Shown one piece after another: positions 59,011-64,000 of a stretch of DNA of 64,000 nucleotides. The notes beneath the pieces are model-generated. The model made no database searches. It was not told the origin of the DNA and saw only the letters and a list, made by a program, of their open reading frames with translations. Both the position numbers and the translations under genes were made by a program. The DNA lies in the NCBI GenBank assembly GCA_929113105.1, contig OV816026.1:132990249-133054248 (forward strand). Direction: 5' to 3'. The number at the start of each line of letters is the position of its first letter. The first letter of the stretch is position 1. This stretch comes from Agrypnus murinus (lineage: Eukaryota > Arthropoda > Insecta > Coleoptera > Elateridae).

Positions 59011-60596
59011 TGTACAAATTGTACATCAGGATACAGTTGTGACCATGGCATGACACGTTGATTTTTTTATTCTAAAGCCCTAAAAGTGGCACAGGAAAAG
59101 TTTTGAAAAATAAATAAAAAGCTTACCTAGACTAACTGACGCTTATGGTGCTTATAATCAAACATTATTATTTGAGCAAAAAGAAATCTTGAGTGTTTCT
59201 AATGAAATCATGGGTCATCTATCAGCCACTACCTTACTCCAATATATTTCAAATTTTGTATTTTCGATTGTCAGCTTTGTTCAAAGCTCAAATATATAAA
59301 CAAAATATAACTCAAGATGTTTAAAAATTGAGACTTAAAACCGTTCTACAAGCAATTGATGTATATTCTGGGATGCGTAATTTTGAAACATTAGAGTTAC
59401 AAAGAAACCTTTAAAACCGTAGTTTTTGTACTTTTGGACAACAATTCGATAAACAAATTGAAATTTGTTTGAAATATGCGTTTATACAGTTAGATACAAG
59501 AAATGAAGATGTATGTAACATGTAAAGCTCGATCTATGAAAAAGTTGTAATATCTCGGAAACAGTGACTCCAAACATATGGTAGTATCTGCCGATTAGGA
59601 CATGGAGAATAAATGATTTAGTCGTGGTTAGTGGAAGACGCAATATTTAAATCCGATCTTGACCTCCCTGAAACTAAAAGCTTTACATCCTTACTCTTAG
59701 CCCTACACTACACAGAGCAGGAGCTCAATTTTTTCCTCTCCTGCCTTCTTTCGCCAAACCTCTGTCTCAGACAATTCACCTATAAAAGGTAGATATTAAG
59801 AAATTCAGGTAGCATCTGTTAACTTTAACTCGTTATACCTACCTTAGAATCTGTTGTAAAATTCGAAAAACAACTCTGGATAGTTCTCTAGTTTAACACA
59901 AATGACACAAAAGACCATACAGCTTAGAACAATAAGGTTTGCTCTTGGGATTGTTGAAGATAAGCTTAATTAAAAATAATTTAGTTCGAAAGCTTGCCGG
60001 CTATATTTCCAGATACTAAAAACAATCAACGTTTTTTTATGATAAATTGCATTCGCGAAAACCCTTTTTGGGAAAGTTTAATCATGAGATAAGCTATTCA
60101 CATGAAATAAAAATGAACAAATGGTTTCGCATTTAACTGAATACTCGAGTTGATAATAACTTTTGCATATTTTTATATGTATATAATCTAATTAGTTAAG
60201 CTAACAATTTAGATTATTTTAGAGCGACTAATTATATAACAGTTAACCCTAGACGAGCTTTCTCTTTACCGCAATTGCCTTGAATATAGCTGCTTATATA
60301 TTGCACTAGGTATATTAGCTTCAGTTAAGCTTTAATATCCGGAATTCCGGAATGTTCAAAAGAAACAAAAGCGGATGTAGTACGCGTTGCAACCCGCGTC
60401 TCAAATCCTAGACCGAGATTATATAATTAATAATAATGTCCAGAGTCTGCATAATAAACAACATATTTTAGATTTTCCTGTATGGTTTTGAAGTACTGGA
60501 AAAACAAAAAAGTTTTTTCCCCTTAACTTCAAATAATGGAATCAAAGTAAAATTTATTAATAGATCCACGTACACTATGAAAATATTAAAAGATAG
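59011..60596. other. No gene seen
   Basis: AT-rich sequence with no supported coding frame. Somewhat more complex between 59040 and 59800, but unassigned. Confidence 0.4.
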
Positions 60597-61923
60597 GTTT
60601 AAACCACGACCTTCTAGATTTCACGAGACGAAGTCTCTTATCCGGCCTGCGCACTCCATTAGTTCAAGTGTTTCTCCGCTGGCGCCACCAAACACGAAAA
60701 TGCGGAAAAGGATATATAACACGTAAACGCCAATTTCAAACTACGCTAACTTCGCGCGCTTTTATACTTTTTGTCGGTTTTGCGCGTATCGTCAATAAAT
60801 TATATTTTCCTAATCTTTTAAGGTAGTTTTCTTTATTTTTCAATATAATTACTTTATTTCCTTATTTGTTTAAATTTTCGTAGTTTTGTTGCTGTTTTTT
60901 CGTTCACTTTAGTAATGGCAAACACTAGCAGAAAAAAGTATAACTGCCGCAATGCAATGTATAATGGAGAAAAATGGTTTCAAATCTTACGTTGGGGTTA
61001 TGGACACCAACACTCAACAGCAAAATAATATATACTTCTTTATTTCGACAGATCAACAATTACAGATACCTGAAAGAGTCAATTTCTACATCAAACTTCC
61101 TAAAAATATAACAGAATTAATAAAAGAACTCCAAACCTTATCTATGCATCTCGATTGCGAATTCTTTCAGCATTTGTAGCCCTTCTGGCAGGATACATTG
61201 CAAAAAACTGAAGAAAGGATTGAATGTCAATAGCCTATTAGATTCTCTGTTAGCTGCCTCGGGTTCAAATTCACTGATAGGATTTGTAAATCTTCAAAAC
61301 AGAGGTGCCTTAAAATACTCCACTAGAAGATTTACACTTTTAATCAACCAAGTAATCGAACTTGTAATACATATTGTAGAACATTTACCTGGAGAATGTA
61401 ATCCGTCTAATATTCTAACATCACTAGGTATTTCTAACTCCAATTGCTTTTTCACAGTTTTTGGTTTGCCACGACCACAAGCAGGAACTTAGTAATATAA
61501 TTCTTTAAAAATTGCTAAAACCTTGTTTGGCAAACAGAAACATTGCAAAAACGTGAACAGATAATGTACTTACTGCTCACTATCTCTATATCCTAAATCC
61601 AGCTCACGGGAAGTTATAAAATTGTAATTTCAATAATGTTATTGAACTTGTAAATTAATTTTAATAACATAATTAATTTAATTATATAAATTTATTTAAT
61701 TAATTCGCAAAATATTTACGTAAACATGCAATGCTTGACATTTGTAAGGATTATCTAACCTATATATCTTCCAAGTGACAAATAAACATCAGCGTGTCAG
61801 CTAGCGCCAAAACGGCGAAATTTTGCGTTTTCTCAGAAACAAAGTTTATATGGGAAATCGTAAAAGTGCCCAGGCCGGATAAGAGACTTCGTCTCGTGAA
61901 ATCTAGAAGGTCGTGGTTTAAAC
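60597..61923 (+). mobile_element. 1.33-kb TIR transposon with perfect 53-bp ends
   Basis: 60597-60649 is the exact reverse complement of 61871-61923 (outermost GTTTAAACCACGACCTTCTA, innermost CTCTTATCCGGCCTG). The tips contain the palindrome GTTTAAAC. No target duplication of 2-9 bp is evident. Inside are two coding-like frames. Perfect ends suggest recent activity or gene conversion. Confidence 0.9.
60952..61492 (+). pseudogene. Unrecognised transposon protein remnant, copy 2
   Basis: Two frames inside the 53-bp-TIR element. The first (60952-61179) contains ISTDQQLQIPERVNFYIKLP. The second (61220-61492) contains NSLIGFVNLQNRGALKYSTR, then RFTLLINQVIELVIHIVEHL and PGECNPSNILTSL. The second matches the minus-strand frame at 38709-38939 over about 40 residues, so both descend from one element protein. 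'F--LQNRGALKYS' loosely recalls the C-terminal 'NRGGL-YPS' segment of P-element/THAP-type transposases, which would fit a TIR element. No DDE/D catalytic motif is visible and the length is far below a full transposase. The two frames are offset, so a frameshift or lost intron lies near 61180. Confidence 0.45.
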
Positions 61924-62441
61924 ACTTACGTTATTAGAATTATCTGCTGTGTGAGAGAGATAGATATACATTTAACGAGTTATTGAGAATATGCAATTAT
62001 TTTTTGAAATTTTCTAATGAAATATACAAACCATTACAATTGCAAACTAATGTTTATAAATAAGAATCGTTAATGCCCAGTTGCACCTAACTTTAATCTC
62101 TACTTAATCCTAAGCAGAGATTAATTTACGTTGGTGTGTATGAGACTTAAGCTATATTTAGGGTTAAGTAGACGTTAAAAGTTTGGCGCAATTGGCCGTA
62201 AGCGTTTTAAAAATGACTACTTAGTTGTCGAATAAATAGTATTAGAGTTAAAGAATTATTTACTGATACTCTAATGCTGTCAATTATTTCTTGGGTTAAA
62301 GGGTTCCAAGGAATAATAACAAAATTGCTTAAGCTAATAATTTTAACGACATTAAATTAATAATAAACTCTTTTAATTACTGCGATTTATAACAATTTAT
62401 TGAAAGGTAAGTGTGTAAGTATATTATATAAGTGTGTTATA
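61924..62441. other. No gene seen
   Basis: AT-rich, without a supported feature. Confidence 0.4.
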
Positions 62442-62753
62442 CAGGGTGATTCAGATAAAACTGATATCCTTTAAATGGTAGGTAAAGGGGAGGCAGTAGA
62501 GCTAATTTACCTTAACAAGTATAGGTCAAAAACGAAGTTTTTCAGAAAATTTATTTTAAAGGTTGATCCTTTTAAAGGTTGAATTTTTGGATCCGGTCCT
62601 GACCTTGGATTCTTTTGGATCCAAAATTCATTAAACTTTAAAATTTATTTTCTGGAAAAATATTCGTTTTTGACCTATACTTGTCAAGGGAAATTAGCTC
62701 TACTACCCTCTACCTACCATTTAAAGGATATCGGCTATTTCTGAATCACCCTG
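62442..62753. mobile_element. mariner-type MITE, 312 bp, TA duplication
   Basis: Ends CAGGGTGATTCAGA and TCTGAATCACCCTG, flanked by TA on both sides (62440-62441, 62754-62755). The TIRs extend inward about 120 bp (TATCCTTTAAATGGTAGGTA, TATAGGTCAAAAACGAAG). No coding capacity. Confidence 0.9.
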
Positions 62754-62869
62754 TATAAGTATATACGAGGATGAACACTTCAGAAAACATACATATCTTT
62801 TAAAAGGCTTTCTTGTGTAATGTTTAAAAAAATCAACTTTATCTTAGAGTAAAGAACAGTAATTTGTGC

Positions 62870-62985
62870 AACAAGTGCATAAAATAGTACTTTTTTCACG
62901 AATAGGAAGTTTCATCGTACGAGCTGTAGGCGAGTGCGGTAATCCCATGAGTGAAGAAAAACATTTTATGCATAAGTTTCATACA
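62870..62985. repeat. Short palindromic element
   Basis: TGCATAAAATAGTACTTTTT with CAC pairs imperfectly with the complement of GTGAAGAAAAACATTTTATG. The centre is GC-rich (GAGCTGTAGGCGAGTGCGGT). Similar in plan to 24003-24120. Confidence 0.55.
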
Positions 62986-63394
62986 ATATTTTTTTCTACG
63001 AATTCCTGCAATTAAAAAAAAATAAAAATTGATAAATTAATGCATTTTTGGGGATTATTAATATCAATTTTTGGACCAAACAATTTATTTTCTGAGTGAT
63101 TTGGACATACTGATTCATGTGCACTATTGCTGGTGGCTATTTTAATAATAGGCTAATAGCTTTAAATATTTACTTATATCCACATTATTATTAATAATTA
63201 ACGTTTAACTTTAACTAAATATTTGACGTTTCTGAAGCCAAGATCGTGAGACAATCTCAATTATTTTCAATGCACTATGATTCGGCTATTTCGGTGCATT
63301 TATTTGTATAACGCCAGAGTGAAATGATGACATGCTGCGGTACTTTTTTCACGCTTCTTACTTTTGTTTTTCACTACTACCATAAACAGATATT

Positions 63395-64000
63395 TTACAC
63401 CAAAAGTAATGAAATATAGTACAGTTTTTTAACAGTCGTTGAAAAATGTAACTTATGCAACTTTATTGGCATTACGTACATATTGATGTAAAGTTTCCAG
63501 TGCTCCAGTTTACTAAAGGTTGTGGCCCTGAAAGGAGTCGATATAAAAATATCAATAATTTCTGGCAGCACTGCTTGGAATGAACAGTGGTAAGATCGGT
63601 ATTTGTTTTTAAGAAGCTTTCTTATTTGCCGCATATTTATAGTGTTCTGACAATTCTTACTGTGGAAATAATCTATCGTCGAACAATGCAGCAAATAAGG
63701 CAGAAGCATTGCTATGACTTTTTCTACTGTGTATCTAGCTATTAATAATGTGCACCTTTTCAAATGTTAATTTTATAGATTTTGCCGTGTCGTCCGCAAA
63801 CATCGCTAGCGAGCAGTCAGGAGGTACCGGAATGTCGTGCATAAATATATTAAACAGTAGGAGCCCAAGAATACATCCTTGGGGCACTCCTGCTTGGCTG
63901 TTCTTAATTTCAGATACGGATGTATTAACTATACTTGCAAATGTTCTTTCACTAAGAAAGATTGAGATTATATTGATGATATATTCGGGGGTTTTCAACT
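63395..64000 (-). pseudogene. Jockey-type reverse transcriptase fragment, cut by window edge
   Basis: Reading leftward from 64000: IISIFLSERTFASIVNTSVS, EIKNSQAGVPQGCILGLLLF, NIFMHDIPVPPDC and the catalytic FADDTA (about 63783-63800). This is the RT palm of a jockey-clade LINE. A frame change near 63740 is followed by a degraded thumb region, with LEHWKLYINMYVMPIKLHKL where the family has W-I-IN--K. PQGCILG replaces the usual PQGS.LGP. The 5' part lies outside the window. It is not a copy of the 9.1-kb element; their peptides differ clearly. Confidence 0.8.

Overview
This is AT-rich eukaryotic DNA with almost no protein-coding sequence. I read it as a transposon-packed intronic or upstream stretch of an insect genome. 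The evidence is jockey-type and mariner-type remnants, short CCTAA-like arrays and one insect-looking first coding exon. A beetle would fit, but nothing here fixes the order. The one convincing host gene piece is at 54503-54602 (+). It is a 100-nt exon encoding a signal peptide followed by AWQENVRPKMYVQLG, and it ends at a gtgagt splice donor. This resembles the start of insect Semaphorin-1a. If so, 54603 to the window end is its first coding intron, and the DNA to the left is its 5' region or intergenic.

Layout. 1-6.4 kb: no gene; a (TA)n tract sits beside a cluster of short TGRCACCC words. 6.9-7.8 kb: a non-autonomous hAT-like element with a perfect 8-bp target duplication, holding a perfect 83-bp-arm hairpin and a tRNA-like sequence. 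8.7-11.1 kb: a Mutator-like transposase remnant and a YqaJ-exonuclease remnant, apparently one old gene split by a jockey-type LINE. 12.5-20.7 kb: a complex locus of three ~1.8 kb LTR-like units (one inverted), each with a Lys-tRNA-type primer-binding site, joined by (TA)n and (CA)n/(TG)n tracts. Between two of them lies a ~1.5 kb palindrome with four tRNA-like sequences. 20.7-22.4 kb: a 5'-truncated LINE reverse transcriptase on the minus strand. 22.5-23.9 kb: nested inverted-repeat elements with CCTAA-type arrays.

24-54 kb: many MITE-like inverted repeats, a broken mariner transposase (28.6-29.6 kb), two foldback elements with tRNA-like sequences in both arms (31.5-32.6 and 50.1-52.0 kb), and several repeat pairs that identify one another inside the window. 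56.2-59.0 kb: a fourth LTR-like unit, interrupted by a TA-flanked DNA element carrying a Cys-rich coding remnant. 60.6-61.9 kb: an element with perfect 53-bp terminal inverted repeats and an unrecognised coding remnant related to one at 38.7 kb. 62.4 kb: a mariner-type MITE. The window ends inside another jockey-type reverse transcriptase fragment (63.4-64.0 kb).

The genes do not form a pathway. The most unusual theme is that tRNA-like sequences of several unrelated types, mostly followed at once by a T-run that could stop RNA polymerase III, repeatedly sit in or beside large inverted repeats.
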